Source: RGIG1934 sp964492545
GTDB taxonomy: Bacteria; Bacillota; Clostridia; Lachnospirales; Lachnospiraceae
Length of the DNA stretch: 14,165 bases
Reading direction: 5' to 3'
Assembly: GCA_964492545.1 (NCBI GenBank)
Contig: CAZBKO010000057.1
Coordinates: 1 to 14,165, forward strand
Part shown: positions 7,127 through 14,165 of the stretch, piece by piece
How positions within the stretch are numbered: the first letter of the stretch is position 1
Layout: every line of letters starts with the position of its first letter
Position numbers and translations under genes: made by a program
The notes under the pieces: model-generated
The model's input: the letters and a program-made list of their open reading frames with translations, nothing else
Database searches by the model: none
Told to the model about the DNA's origin: nothing

Positions 7127-8345
7127 TTTCTATTTCAACCTCATTTCTACAAATCACATACTCCACAAACATATAGGCTAAATAGCCCAATATTATGTCA
7201 TAACATGTTACTGAAGCAATATCTATTGTTAAAAACACAAAAATATATAATCTTGCAAATAATTTTACATCATTATCTAAATGTCCTATTTTTTTTAATA
7301 ACTTGAATGGAAAAGAATAAAAAATCACCAAACCAACTATACCAAATGAAAATAATATTTCAGTATAGTTACAGTGTGAGTATAAATTTTCCTGATATAA
7401 TGATGAATAACCATATAAATGCGCAAATGCACCCCATCCATGTCCCCAAACAGGCTTATCCCAAGCATGTATTAACGCCTGGGTAATGAATGTCAATCTC
7501 AATGATGTAGATGATTGATCATTAACATCATATGCGTTTAATACCTTAATCATTACTTCAAAGCGATTCCATATATTATCATGTAAAACTGGTACATTAT
7601 AAACAACTAATAATATAGTAATACTACCTACTACTAATAAGACCATTTTCTTCAATAGAGCACTCGTATTCTTTGAATAATTAAAAAGAAAAACTAAACC
7701 TATTACTACAATAGAAATAATTGCTTTTTTGGAACCCGCAAGGAGCATAAACAACAAATCAATCACCAAAGGTATCCCATATATTTTATTTTTCTTTTCA
7801 ATTAATTGATACAACAATGGAATTCCAATAAATATATACACAATTGCAGTTGTATTTACATTTCCAGTTCCTCCCATACCAACTCTGTTTGAACCATTAA
7901 TCAGATTTAATATATTACCACCGTTCTCAACAATCGTATGCAATGCAAATGCAAAAACATCTACCGCAAATGCAATTGATATTACATCTAAAAACCTACG
8001 TCTTGTATGATATATCAAAATTACAAAAAGTATAATGTACACAAGTGAAATTAAGTGATATTGAAGTGAATATGCTTCCTTATACTTTCCATTTACACCA
8101 TATATAATGAATAGCCCCCATACTAAAAGAATCCATTTTATAAACTTACTTTTTGCAACTTCACTTAATAATCTTTTATCTGTTAAAAGTATCAAAACAC
8201 ATACAAAAGCAACAAATACTATTATCGCCATCATCATTACTATTGTTGAGGCCCTAGTAAGCATAACATTGGCATAAAGTAGCAACGCCAATACACCACC
8301 TAATGCTTTATCATTAATTGAGACTTTTTGCTTTTCTGACATCAT
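7119..8345 (-). CDS. wzy: Wzy-type polysaccharide polymerase (O-antigen ligase/polymerase family)
   Basis: The 408-residue integral membrane protein has about ten or more hydrophobic segments. A long, less hydrophobic stretch (roughly 255-335) contains SLRLTFITQALIHAWDKPVW then GHGWGAFAH and SHCNYTEILFSFGIVGL, the pattern of the O-antigen ligase/polymerase (Wzy_C) family. It would join flipped repeat units on the outer face of the membrane. The ribosome-binding site is very strong (GGGAGGTGAT, complement at about 8346-8355). Two consecutive ATG codons follow, at 8345 and 8342; the second has the better spacing (7 bases), so the protein may be one residue shorter. Its 8-base overlap with the CapA gene suggests coupling. 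The strong site after a 67-base gap may raise its translation. A ligase rather than a polymerase cannot be excluded from sequence alone. Confidence 0.87.
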   Translation of the reverse strand: MMSEKQKVSINDKALGGVLALLLYANVMLTRASTIVMMMAIIVFVAFVCVLILLTDKRLLSEVAKSKFIKWILLVWGLFIIYGVNGKYKEAYSLQYHLISLVYIILFVILIYHTRRRFLDVISIAFAVDVFAFALHTIVENGGNILNLINGSNRVGMGGTGNVNTTAIVYIFIGIPLLYQLIEKKNKIYGIPLVIDLLFMLLAGSKKAIISIVVIGLVFLFNYSKNTSALLKKMVLLVVGSITILLVVYNVPVLHDNIWNRFEVMIKVLNAYDVNDQSSTSLRLTFITQALIHAWDKPVWGHGWGAFAHLYGYSSLYQENLYSHCNYTEILFSFGIVGLVIFYSFPFKLLKKIGHLDNDVKLFARLYIFVFLTIDIASVTCYDIILGYLAYMFVEYVICRNEVEIENV

Positions 8346-8412
8346 ATCACCTCCCTAAATATATTTTTGGGTTCTATTATGCCATCGCACTAATAAATCC
8401 TTTGTAATATAT

Positions 8413-9597
8413 CTATGTCAAAACTGATTGTATTTCCTTTAATAAATTGCTCTTAAATTCTTCATAACCAAACTCTGATGCTCTATTGCATGCATTTGTT
8501 CCCACATAAGATAATTTTCCCGCATTATCCATTACATATTTCATTGCTTCCGCGAATGTGGATTCCTCTTCCTGTAATTCTCGCCTACAATATGTATCGT
8601 CGTATTGGAATTTCGATGACAATATCCCATTGTCCTTTACGATGAAGTTCGTCGTTGATAAATTATAAAATGGTTCATCCAAGAAAATTTCACTAGGTCC
8701 AGAAGGACAATTTGCTGCTATTGTAATTTTCCCCAAGCACATAGCTTCTACTAACGCGTTTGGAAATCCTTCAGTATGTGAAGATAATACGTAGCAATCC
8801 GCCTTACATATATATTTATATGGATTTGTTTTACCACCTATTAGATATATACACTCTTGCAACCCGTATTCAAAAATCAATTTTTCTATATGATTTTTCC
8901 TACTACCATCCCCCATAATTATGAGTCGAGCATTATTTCTTTCTTCATGTAATTTAAAAAAAGAATGAATCAAATGATTATATCCTTTTTGATCGGCAAG
9001 CCTACCCATTGTAATAAAATAAAAGCACCTACTATCAAAGATAAAATCATCTATTTTATCTTGCGCTTTTTCTTTAATCAATTCTATATCATATGGATTG
9101 TAAATAGTGTCTACCTTCTTATCCTGTAATTCCCACTTATCTATAGCATCCACCGCAATCATTCTTGAAACAGAATTAAGAGAATCAAATCTATGCACAA
9201 CCTTTTTATCCAACTTTTTAGTCATAAAAGGATTCGTAAGCCAGTCATATGAACGTATCCCCATAATTATTTTCTCATCCATTTTTGTAATAGCATTTAG
9301 ATAATTTGAATACATTCCAAATGAGAAAACAACATCTGGCTTTAAATCTCGTTTCATCTTTTTTGTCCTAATTATACGTTTAACAAAACCAATTGCTTTC
9401 TTACATTTATCATTACTCGGCGGAACATTTAAATCATATAATTTAGCAGATATTTCTTTATAATCTGACTCTGTCTGATATAATGTTACAATATATGTAT
9501 CATATTCATTTCTTAATAATTGTTCAGCTATAAATACAACTCTTTCCATACCGCCGAAATTAAGTCCACCTATAAAAAACACTAATTTTTTTTTCAT
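8413..9597 (-). CDS. GT4-family glycosyltransferase
   Basis: This 394-residue retaining glycosyltransferase has a GT-B fold. The N-terminal domain begins VFFIGGLNFGGMERV with the glycine-rich acceptor loop. The C-terminal nucleotide-sugar domain has MGRLADQKGYNHLI (197-210) and LIIMGDG (225-231). The E-x7-E signature is at E276 and E284 within SSHTEGFPNALVEAM. It would add one sugar of the lipid-linked repeat unit at the cytoplasmic face; donor and acceptor are not predictable. The ATG at 9597 has AGGAG seven bases upstream and overlaps the stop of the preceding acyltransferase gene as ATGA. Codons 2-4 form a run of nine A, which is slippage-prone. Because the preceding frame is broken early, coupled initiation could depend on the frameshift there. 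Confidence 0.9.
   Translation of the reverse strand: MKKKLVFFIGGLNFGGMERVVFIAEQLLRNEYDTYIVTLYQTESDYKEISAKLYDLNVPPSNDKCKKAIGFVKRIIRTKKMKRDLKPDVVFSFGMYSNYLNAITKMDEKIIMGIRSYDWLTNPFMTKKLDKKVVHRFDSLNSVSRMIAVDAIDKWELQDKKVDTIYNPYDIELIKEKAQDKIDDFIFDSRCFYFITMGRLADQKGYNHLIHSFFKLHEERNNARLIIMGDGSRKNHIEKLIFEYGLQECIYLIGGKTNPYKYICKADCYVLSSHTEGFPNALVEAMCLGKITIAANCPSGPSEIFLDEPFYNLSTTNFIVKDNGILSSKFQYDDTYCRRELQEEESTFAEAMKYVMDNAGKLSYVGTNACNRASEFGYEEFKSNLLKEIQSVLT
9586..9594 (-). repeat. A9 homopolymer at codons 2-4 of the GT4 gene
   Basis: On the coding strand nine A directly follow the ATG. A change of one base would shift the whole gene. It is a candidate for slippage, but lysine codons make such runs common in AT-rich genomes. 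Confidence 0.5.
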
Positions 9598-10048
9598 ATT
9601 TTTTCTCCTGCGGCTTCATTATAAATAATTTTTCCCGGAACACCTACAACAGTACAATTATCCGGAATATCCGTTAATACAACTGCATTAGCTCCTATAT
9701 TTACATTATTGCCAATTTTTATCTCACCTAATATACATGCACCCGCACCGATAACAACATTGTCTCCTATAGTGGGACCCCCTTTACCATTTCGCTCCCC
9801 CCCAAACATACATTCTGGTATATTGTGCAGTTATTTCCTATAACGCTCTTATGATGCATTACAATTCCGTGAAAATGAGCAATTTCGAGATTATCCTCTA
9901 TCTGAACCGAGTATGGTATAGTACAACCAAATACAATTTGTATTAAATGATATATTAGCTGTGCACAAACTTTTAGCCTATGCGTAAACAACCAGTTTTC
10001 AAATCTATACCATTTAACTACCACAGAAACCTTGTTTTTATAATCCAT
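9594..10048 (-). pseudogene. Serine-acetyltransferase-like hexapeptide acyltransferase, frameshifted at G7
   Basis: Two overlapping frames make one protein. The first (10048 down to 9767, 93 codons) carries the N-terminal helix and IEDNLEIAHFHGIVMHH then IGNNCTIYQNVCLGG. It then runs into unrelated residues and a stop. The second frame continues the family at ERNGKGGPTIGDN through VVGVPGKII to 9594. A -1 shift at the G-run 9797-9803 joins them into 151 residues, a normal size for the serine-acetyltransferase-like acyltransferases of exopolysaccharide clusters. The ATG at 9809 in the second frame has no ribosome-binding site and lies mid-fold, so it is not an independent gene. The start ATG shares one base with the previous stop (TAATG). 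The cause may be phase variation, ribosomal or transcriptional slippage, a real mutation, or a sequencing error. If expressed it probably acetylates a sugar. Confidence 0.85.
9797..9803 (-). repeat. G7 tract at the frameshift site
   Basis: The coding strand reads TTG GGG GGG AGC, with seven G after TT. One extra G (eight), or loss of two (five), would restore the downstream frame. In the upstream frame the tract forms the heptamer G GGG GGG, the X XXY YYZ pattern for -1 slippage. Slipping there gives LGGERNGKGGP, matching the family. Confidence 0.8.
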
Positions 10049-11160
10049 TATACTTTACCAACCATCCTCTCGTAGGCATTCATAATTTTCATCGCCTCCG
10101 TATTAATATCAAACCCTTTTTCTTTTACATATGTTCCCGTCATTTCGCGTGGTATAAAATGTCCCACCTCAATAGCCGCTTTAGCCCATACTTCAGAATC
10201 ATCTTTCAGCTTTAAAACTTTATTATAATTTTTCAATATATTTACGATTTGCGGAATAACATCAGAAAAAATACAAGGTAGCCCATTTGCTTGTGCTTCA
10301 ACAAGAACAATTCCTAATCCTTCATACAAAGATGGAAATACAAAAACGTCAAATGCACTCATAATGCGATTTACATCTGAACGAATTCCTAGAAAACGAA
10401 CCCTATTCTCTATTCCTTTTTCTTTACACAATTTTTCAATTTCCATTCTCAAAGGACCATCGCTTACCAAAACCAGCTCTGCATCTTTTTTATATTTTAA
10501 TATGGACTCAAAAATTTCTATCAAAAATTTATGATTTTTTTGATTATTAAATCCGCCCACGTGCCCTACAACAAACTTTCCTTCAATCCCTAGCTCTGCT
10601 AAGATTTCCTTCTTATCTTTATCGGAATACACAAACTGGTCAACATCAATTGCATTATTCATAACCAGCCCTTTTTTTAAAAATTGTTTACCAAATGCAT
10701 ATTCACCTGCCTCTTGTGAACAAGCAAAATAATAATCTGGCATCCAATAATTTGGAAATGCTAATATCCTATTTCTTATGCCACCAATGAAATTATACGA
10801 AAATTTCATATTATGAGAATGCATTATCACACACTTCACACCCATTTTTTTCTTTGCTGAAATCATAAATGTCCCCATAAATAAATCATGAATATGAAGA
10901 ATATCGTATTTGTTTTTATTATCTCTATAAAACTGTTTTATATCTTTACAAAATTTTTTTATGTTAGTTGGACTAGATACCTGTACAACACATCCCCCCA
11001 ATTCCTTTATTTCGTCTTCAAATGTTAACTTTCTTGAATCAAAATATAAAAAATCAAAGTTAATTCTTGAGCAATCCATTTTACGATAATAACTCATTAT
11101 TACAGACATTATTCCATTTGCTTTGGATATATTTGAAACTACATGTAAAATCTTTATCAT
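10048..11160 (-). CDS. GT4-family glycosyltransferase, EpsF-like
   Basis: The 370-residue enzyme begins ILHVVSNISKANGIMSVIMSYYRKM, close to the EpsF-like branch of GT4 (exopolysaccharide glycosyltransferases). It continues with the N-terminal domain motif HIHDLFMG (89-96) and HSHN (114-117). The donor-binding domain has VVGHVGGFNNQKNH (197-210) and LVLVSDGP (229-236), and the E-x7-E pair is E280 and E288 in SLYEGLGIVLVEAQ. It would transfer one sugar to the lipid-linked repeat unit at the cytoplasmic membrane face. The ATG at 11160 follows a purine-rich AAGGGGTGAAGG stretch and lies 21 bases after the GT2 gene. Its stop overlaps the start of the next gene as TAATG, suggesting termination-reinitiation coupling. 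Confidence 0.92.
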   Translation of the reverse strand: MIKILHVVSNISKANGIMSVIMSYYRKMDCSRINFDFLYFDSRKLTFEDEIKELGGCVVQVSSPTNIKKFCKDIKQFYRDNKNKYDILHIHDLFMGTFMISAKKKMGVKCVIMHSHNMKFSYNFIGGIRNRILAFPNYWMPDYYFACSQEAGEYAFGKQFLKKGLVMNNAIDVDQFVYSDKDKKEILAELGIEGKFVVGHVGGFNNQKNHKFLIEIFESILKYKKDAELVLVSDGPLRMEIEKLCKEKGIENRVRFLGIRSDVNRIMSAFDVFVFPSLYEGLGIVLVEAQANGLPCIFSDVIPQIVNILKNYNKVLKLKDDSEVWAKAAIEVGHFIPREMTGTYVKEKGFDINTEAMKIMNAYERMVGKV

Positions 11161-11181
11161 CCAACCTTCACCCCTTGCTAA

Positions 11182-11952
11182 TTAATATTTCTTTTCATAA
11201 TTTTTCTTCTTTAAAAGACCATAAAACATATTCCGACACGCTAACCATATAGCAATTACCGCTGGCTTTTCATCACACATATGAAATAAATCATAGTGGC
11301 TCTTGAATTTTCTTCTAAATTTGTCATGGCTGATACTTACTTTTCTTACTCTATATTTAGCCAAATTTTCTTTCAAAAGATATGCACATGTTCCAGGTTT
11401 TTTATAGAGTTGTAGTCTTATTGCATAGTCATTATTCTTCTTAATATCTTTAATCTGAATAAGCCCAAATTCCTTTGCACTATACATCATTGTAAGCTGC
11501 CCAATATAATCATAGTTGTACATCTTACGCTTATTAACTTTATCTGGACCACTCACGTAAATATTCAGTGGTTGAGATTCTTCATCTATTTTTTCGTATT
11601 CGGTAAAGGATAAACTATACCCATTCTTCTTCATGAAGTTAATCTGATGTTCTAATTTTTCTGGAACCCAAAGATCATCAGAATCAAGAAATGCAATCCA
11701 TTCTCCCTGAGCTTCTCTCATAGCCTTATTTCTTGTTAATGCAGCACCTGAATTCCTATCGTTGTGCAAATACTTAATACGCTCATCTTTGAAAGAAGCT
11801 ACTACCTCGTCTGTATTATCCGAAGAACAATCATCAACAATAATGAGTTCCCAATTCTTATATGTCTGATCAATAACCGACTGGATTGTCTCTGCAATAA
11901 ATCTCTCAGTATTCCATGACGGCATGATAATCGATACTAATCCATCTACCAT
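11182..11952 (-). CDS. GT2-family glycosyltransferase
   Basis: This 256-residue GT-A-fold inverting glycosyltransferase starts LVSIIMPSWNTERFIAETIQSV. It has the nucleotide-binding VDDCSSDNT (39-47), the NSGAALTRNKA region (67-77) and the metal-binding DSDD (90-93) followed by WVPEKLE. It lacks obvious membrane helices. The C-terminal third is basic and ends in lysine-rich sequence (LLKKKNYEKKY), which may favour membrane association. It likely adds the second sugar of the repeat, since it directly follows the initiating transferase. The start lies three bases after the stop of that gene; the ribosome-binding site is weak (GGAA, 12 bases upstream), so translation is probably coupled. Donor and acceptor sugars cannot be read from the sequence. 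Confidence 0.92.
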   Translation of the reverse strand: MVDGLVSIIMPSWNTERFIAETIQSVIDQTYKNWELIIVDDCSSDNTDEVVASFKDERIKYLHNDRNSGAALTRNKAMREAQGEWIAFLDSDDLWVPEKLEHQINFMKKNGYSLSFTEYEKIDEESQPLNIYVSGPDKVNKRKMYNYDYIGQLTMMYSAKEFGLIQIKDIKKNNDYAIRLQLYKKPGTCAYLLKENLAKYRVRKVSISHDKFRRKFKSHYDLFHMCDEKPAVIAIWLACRNMFYGLLKKKNYEKKY

Positions 11953-11955
11953 GAT

Positions 11956-12651
11956 TTACTCATATTCCTTTCCAATTATCGCAAAAACAGTTCTAAACAT
12001 TGTTACAATTTCTCCAAAGAACGAAAACTTCTCTATCGACTCAAGGTTGTATTTCATCTTTCCCGGAAGTACATCTTCCACATATACTCTATCTACATCA
12101 TCTGCTGCATCCAAAAGTTTTGCTTCGTCCTTATAACGAATAGAAGCTTCGGAAGTAATTCCTGCTGGCAGTAAAAGAGTCGCAAACATTTCCTTACTAT
12201 ATTTTTCCACATACTTTGTAGCTTCTGGTCTTGTTCCTACAAAACTCATATTCCCAACTAGGACATCAAAGAGCTGAGGTATCTCATCAATTCTCAATTT
12301 TCGAATTCTAGCTCCCACCTTAGTAATACGTGCATCACTATCAACAGTAACAGCTGTACCTATCTTATCTGCATTACTCACCATTGTTCTGAATTTATGA
12401 ATTTTAAATTTTTTCCCATAAGCAGTAATTCTTTCTTGTCTATAGAATACGGTTCCCTTGGAGTCAGCTTTAATCATGCATGCAATTATTAGCATTGGAA
12501 TAGCCAATAGTACAAGCATTATTACAGCTACAACAACATCAAATATCCTTTTAAGAATTAAACTTATTTTCTTTTTTGATAAAACATCATAATAAGCTCT
12601 TACCTCATCACATTTCATGAACTCTGGTAAGTCATCCCAGTTTCTTAACAC
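11956..12651 (-). CDS. Undecaprenyl-phosphate sugar phosphotransferase (initiating PGT)
   Basis: This monotopic phosphoglycosyl transferase (bacterial sugar transferase family) starts the polymer by moving a sugar-1-phosphate from a nucleotide sugar to undecaprenyl phosphate. One hydrophobic hairpin helix lies at about residues 37-60. The core follows: FYRQERITAYGKKFKIHKFRTM, the catalytic Asp-Glu pair in RIDEIPQL (about 122-123), and NMSFVGTRPE. It is the short form without the N-terminal membrane domain of WbaP-type enzymes. The GTG at 12651 is chosen because AGGA lies six bases upstream and the protein then starts at LRNWDDLPE, as relatives seem to. A TTG at 12669, overlapping the aminotransferase stop and preceded by AAGGA, would add six residues. 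The neighbouring aminotransferase suggests an amino-sugar such as a diamino-dideoxy-hexose as first sugar; this is inference. Confidence 0.93.
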   Translation of the reverse strand: MLRNWDDLPEFMKCDEVRAYYDVLSKKKISLILKRIFDVVVAVIMLVLLAIPMLIIACMIKADSKGTVFYRQERITAYGKKFKIHKFRTMVSNADKIGTAVTVDSDARITKVGARIRKLRIDEIPQLFDVLVGNMSFVGTRPEATKYVEKYSKEMFATLLLPAGITSEASIRYKDEAKLLDAADDVDRVYVEDVLPGKMKYNLESIEKFSFFGEIVTMFRTVFAIIGKEYE

Positions 12652-12665
12652 GTCAATTCCTCGCC

Positions 12666-13904
12666 TCAAATATAGTCCTTAACTACATCCTTGTAATTTT
12701 CAATAATGTATTCCACGTCTTCATCACTTAATTTTGTATGAAGTGGTAAAGTAATAAGATTTTCATAATAAACGAAGGCGTTTGGAAAATCCTTGATATC
12801 CCATCCCATTTCCTTATATGCAGTCATCATTGGAAGTGGTTTATAATGTACATTTGTACATACGCCTCTCTCGGCTAACTTTATTATAATCTCTCTGCGT
12901 TGCTCATCTGAAACACCAGGAATTCTTGTTAGATAAAGATGTCCACTACTGCAACCATTTTCTGTGTAATGCATGAGGTGCTTTACACCCAATTCATCAC
13001 AAACTGCATCATACTTAGCAATAATCTCTTTTCTTCTTTCAAGAATTCCAGGATACCTGTCTAACTGCCTAAGACCAATAGCAGCCATGATATCTGTCAT
13101 ATTGCATTTATACCATGCCCCTACTATGTCATACTCCCACGCCCCTATCTGCGTCTTAGTCAATGCATCTTTGTTTTGACCATGCAATGAATATAACTGA
13201 TACTGCTTATACATCTCGTCGTTATCTATTCCAGGTATATCCCTCCATGTAGAAGCTCCACCCTCTGCTGTTGTAAAATTTTTAACGGCATGGAATGAAA
13301 AATCCGTGAAGTCTGCAATAGCTCCGGCCATCTTTCCATTCTTAGAAGCCCCAAGACTATGTGCACCATCTGCAAACACTATCACTCGACCTACAGCTTG
13401 CTGTATTCTGACACCAAGACTATCTCCGTCTTTTGCTCTAAAAAGATATCTCTTGCTCTCAACAACCTCAAAAAGACGATCATAGTCTGCAACAATTCCA
13501 CCTAAATCAACTGCTACAATTACTTTTGTCTTTTCTGTAATAGCTTCTGCCACCTTATCGTAGTCCATCTCGCAATTATCTTTTTGACTATCCACAAAAA
13601 CAACCTTTGCTCCACAATGAATTGCGGCTGATGCAGTTGCAGTATATGTATATGCTGGCACAATTACTTCATCACCCGGTTCAATACCACATATTCTAAA
13701 ATTTAATTCTTCTGCTGCAGTCGCAGAATTTAAACATACCACTTTACTGGTTCCACAATATTCTGCTAGCCTTTTCTCTAACTCCTTTGTTCTTGGACCT
13801 GTTGTAATCCAACCTGATTTTAACGCCTCTGTAACCTCCGCAATTTCCAAATCTGAAATGTCTGGCGGACTGAATGGGATTGATTTTGATGGCAACTTAC
13901 TCAT
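12666..13904 (-). CDS. DegT/DnrJ/EryC1-family sugar aminotransferase
   Basis: The 412-residue PLP enzyme transfers an amino group to a keto-sugar nucleotide. It shows SGWITTGP (30-37), GDEVIVPAYTYTATASA (77-93), the cofactor aspartate in ADGAHSLGA (D179), and FSFHAVKNFTTAEGG with the PLP lysine at K208. Near the C-terminus is NVHYKPLPMM. It resembles enzymes making UDP-4-amino-4,6-dideoxy sugars, but the exact product needs a partner dehydratase not seen here. About 15 to 20 extra residues (roughly 150-170, charged) separate the DYDRLFEVVE helix from the strand leading to D179. The ATG at 13904 has AGAGG eight bases upstream. It begins 19 bases after the dehydrogenase gene and its stop touches the phosphoglycosyl transferase start region, so the three genes are probably cotranscribed. 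Confidence 0.93.
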   Translation of the reverse strand: MSKLPSKSIPFSPPDISDLEIAEVTEALKSGWITTGPRTKELEKRLAEYCGTSKVVCLNSATAAEELNFRICGIEPGDEVIVPAYTYTATASAAIHCGAKVVFVDSQKDNCEMDYDKVAEAITEKTKVIVAVDLGGIVADYDRLFEVVESKRYLFRAKDGDSLGVRIQQAVGRVIVFADGAHSLGASKNGKMAGAIADFTDFSFHAVKNFTTAEGGASTWRDIPGIDNDEMYKQYQLYSLHGQNKDALTKTQIGAWEYDIVGAWYKCNMTDIMAAIGLRQLDRYPGILERRKEIIAKYDAVCDELGVKHLMHYTENGCSSGHLYLTRIPGVSDEQRREIIIKLAERGVCTNVHYKPLPMMTAYKEMGWDIKDFPNAFVYYENLITLPLHTKLSDEDVEYIIENYKDVVKDYI

Positions 13905-13923
13905 ATCTTGTACCTCTTAATTA

Positions 13924-14165
13924 TTAGTCTCTTCCGTATAAATCTCTAGTATAAACCTTGTCTTTTACATTATCTAAACAACTATCATATCTGTTTGCAA
14001 TAATTGCCTGACTCATTCTCTTAAATACTTCTAAATCATTTACTATTTTGCTTCCAAGGAATGTATCACCGTCTTCAAGTGTAGGCTCATAGATAATAAC
14101 AGTTGCACCCTTAGCCTTTATCCTCTTCATAACGCCTTGAATAGAACTCTGGCGAAAATTATCAG
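13924..14165 (-). CDS. ugd: UDP-glucose 6-dehydrogenase, C-terminal end (partial)
   Basis: The frame is open to the right edge and gives about 80 residues. DNFRQSSIQGVMKRIKAKG, IIYEPTLEDGDTFLGSKIVND and MSQAIIANRYD are typical of the C-terminal UDP-binding domain of UDP-glucose/GDP-mannose dehydrogenases. This branch is normally UDP-glucose 6-dehydrogenase, which oxidises UDP-glucose to UDP-glucuronate with two NAD+. The catalytic cysteine and NAD domain lie outside the window. An internal ATG at 14130 is not the start, since conserved sequence precedes it. It is the most upstream gene seen of the minus-strand operon and suggests a uronic acid in the polymer. A UDP-N-acetyl-hexosamine dehydrogenase is a less likely alternative. 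Confidence 0.88.
   Translation of the reverse strand, partial: DNFRQSSIQGVMKRIKAKGATVIIYEPTLEDGDTFLGSKIVNDLEVFKRMSQAIIANRYDSCLDNVKDKVYTRDLYGRD

Noticed and set aside
8346..8412. Possible internal promoter before the polymerase gene
   Set aside because: Apart from the strong ribosome-binding site, no -10/-35 pair of adequate spacing is visible on the minus strand.
9594..9809. Separate small acyltransferase gene starting at the ATG at 9809
   Set aside because: No ribosome-binding site, and the sequence starts in the middle of a hexapeptide fold whose first half is in the overlapping frame. It is the second half of a frameshifted gene.
1..14165. CRISPR arrays, tRNA or rRNA genes
   Set aside because: No regularly spaced direct repeats and no tRNA- or rRNA-like sequence were noticed on either strand.

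Overview
The window holds two blocks facing each other. On the left, positions 1 to about 2276 on the + strand, is the right-hand part of an IS66-family insertion sequence: the 3' end of tnpB and all of tnpC. Everything from about 2277 to the right edge is one long minus-strand gene cluster for a Wzx/Wzy-type surface polysaccharide (capsule or exopolysaccharide). The base composition (AT-rich, most strongly in the flippase, polymerase and glycosyltransferase part), Shine-Dalgarno motifs such as GGAGGTGAT, and the style of the proteins suggest a low-GC Firmicute, most likely a Lachnospiraceae gut or rumen bacterium. That placement is by resemblance only.

In transcription order (right to left) the cluster reads: the C-terminal end of a UDP-glucose 6-dehydrogenase; a DegT-type PLP sugar aminotransferase; an initiating phosphoglycosyl transferase; a GT2 glycosyltransferase; a GT4 (EpsF-like) glycosyltransferase; a serine-acetyltransferase-like hexapeptide acyltransferase broken by a frameshift in a G7 tract; a second GT4; a Wzy-type polymerase; a CapA-type metallophosphatase-fold protein; a second hexapeptide acyltransferase; a TupA-like ATP-grasp ligase; a Wzx flippase; and an alanine racemase gene cut off by the IS66 element. 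Gaps are short and several genes overlap (TAATG, ATGA, and 8 to 20 bp overlaps), so this looks like one operon. I see no intrinsic terminator until the one at the IS end.

A working model: the aminotransferase makes an amino-sugar nucleotide and the dehydrogenase makes UDP-glucuronate. The phosphoglycosyl transferase loads the first sugar on undecaprenyl phosphate, and three glycosyltransferases extend it, so about four sugars per repeat. Acyl groups and perhaps an amide-linked amino acid are added. Wzx flips the unit and Wzy polymerises it. The combination of an ATP-grasp (TupA-like), a CapA protein, a uronate-forming dehydrogenase and an amino-acid racemase suggests a polymer with amino-acid substituents.

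The most unusual signals are: (1) a 21-bp hairpin in the tnpB-tnpC gap, with a third copy of one arm upstream, giving two mutually exclusive pairings; (2) a G7 tract in the acyltransferase gene that is also a correctly phased -1 slippery heptamer; (3) disruption of the racemase by IS66, with a terminator at the IS edge pointing against the operon; (4) the ATP-grasp/CapA pair inside a Wzy-type cluster.
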